Positions 44,134-44,174 of a DNA stretch of 44,174 nucleotides are shown here, one piece after another. Numbering within the stretch: the stretch's first letter is position 1; each line of letters begins with the position of its first letter. Both the position numbers and the translations under genes were made by a program. Below the pieces are notes generated by a model. That model did not search any database. It was not told the origin of the DNA and worked only from the letters and a program-made list of their open reading frames with translations. Source of the DNA: Phenylobacterium sp. (GTDB taxonomy: Bacteria > Pseudomonadota > Alphaproteobacteria > Caulobacterales > Caulobacteraceae); assembly GCF_030680185.1 (NCBI RefSeq), contig NZ_JAUXVZ010000043.1, positions 1 to 44,174 on the forward strand, read 5' to 3'.

Positions 44134-44174
44134 GGGAAACCTTTTCCGGAAGCGGCGGCTTTTAGGGGACAAGA

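Overview
The window reads as ordinary chromosome of a high-GC alphaproteobacterium, most likely a member of the Caulobacteraceae (Caulobacter/Phenylobacterium type). The evidence is a TipF-like flagellar EAL protein, a DUF3035/BamF-type lipoprotein next to lspA and ileS, a groESL operon with a CIRCE operator and a Caulobacter-type promoter, a (2S)-methylsuccinyl-CoA dehydrogenase, and extensin-like periplasmic proteins. There are no rRNA or tRNA genes, phage genes, transposases or CRISPR arrays. Coding density is very high and many neighbouring genes overlap or abut.

Layout. 1-2106: groEL (its 3' end lies outside the window) and groES on the minus strand, with promoter and CIRCE. 2107-6840: plus-strand genes, namely a tiny hydrophobic ORF, an acyl-CoA dehydrogenase preceded by twin palindromes and followed by a strong terminator, a GNAT, two tandem TSUP permeases and a second GNAT; a candidate small RNA lies antisense between the last two. 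6841-7118: an intergenic island of palindromic repeats. 7119-11005: an SDR, tadA, rluB with a long repetitive tail, rsmD and a solitary YjhX/TopAI-type gene. 11346-15861: a hybrid histidine kinase with a CBS-like sensor, mutL carrying nuclease motifs, and a TraB/GumN-like secreted protein. 15894-26901 (almost all minus): etfB-etfA, hbd, tipF, a HAD protein, then MaoC-ribF-ileS-lspA-bamF. 27044-28118: a small membrane protein, a cobalamin adenosyltransferase and a HIG1 protein. 28539-31564: two TetR regulators running into methylsuccinyl-CoA dehydrogenase. 31640-38111: GST, alpha/beta hydrolase, Rieske oxygenase, GH13 glucosidase, a ClpP-like protease with an altered triad, and an M20 peptidase. 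38219-44133: two tandem extensin-like proteins, SDR, GNAT, aminotransferase and typA/bipA.

How the genes fit together. A recurring theme is acyl-CoA metabolism: two acyl-CoA dehydrogenases, hydroxyacyl-CoA dehydrogenase, MaoC hydratase, an SDR resembling the dehydrogenase part of peroxisomal multifunctional enzymes, and ETF to take the electrons. The adenosyltransferase could supply the B12 cofactor for the mutases of the ethylmalonyl-CoA pathway, in which methylsuccinyl-CoA dehydrogenase acts. The rest is protein folding and quality control (GroESL, ClpP-like), translation and RNA modification (IleS, TadA, RluB, RsmD, TypA), DNA repair (MutL) and envelope biogenesis (LspA, BamF candidate, extensin-like proteins).

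I did not find a clear multi-gene system of unknown kind. The best leads are smaller: the small RNA candidate at 6110-6177 with an exposed CCUCCC, the twin palindromes at 2356-2405, the solitary TopAI homologue, the ClpP-like protein with Asn at the catalytic Asp position, the metallopeptidase-like residues in the two extensin-like proteins, and the repeat-rich RluB tail.
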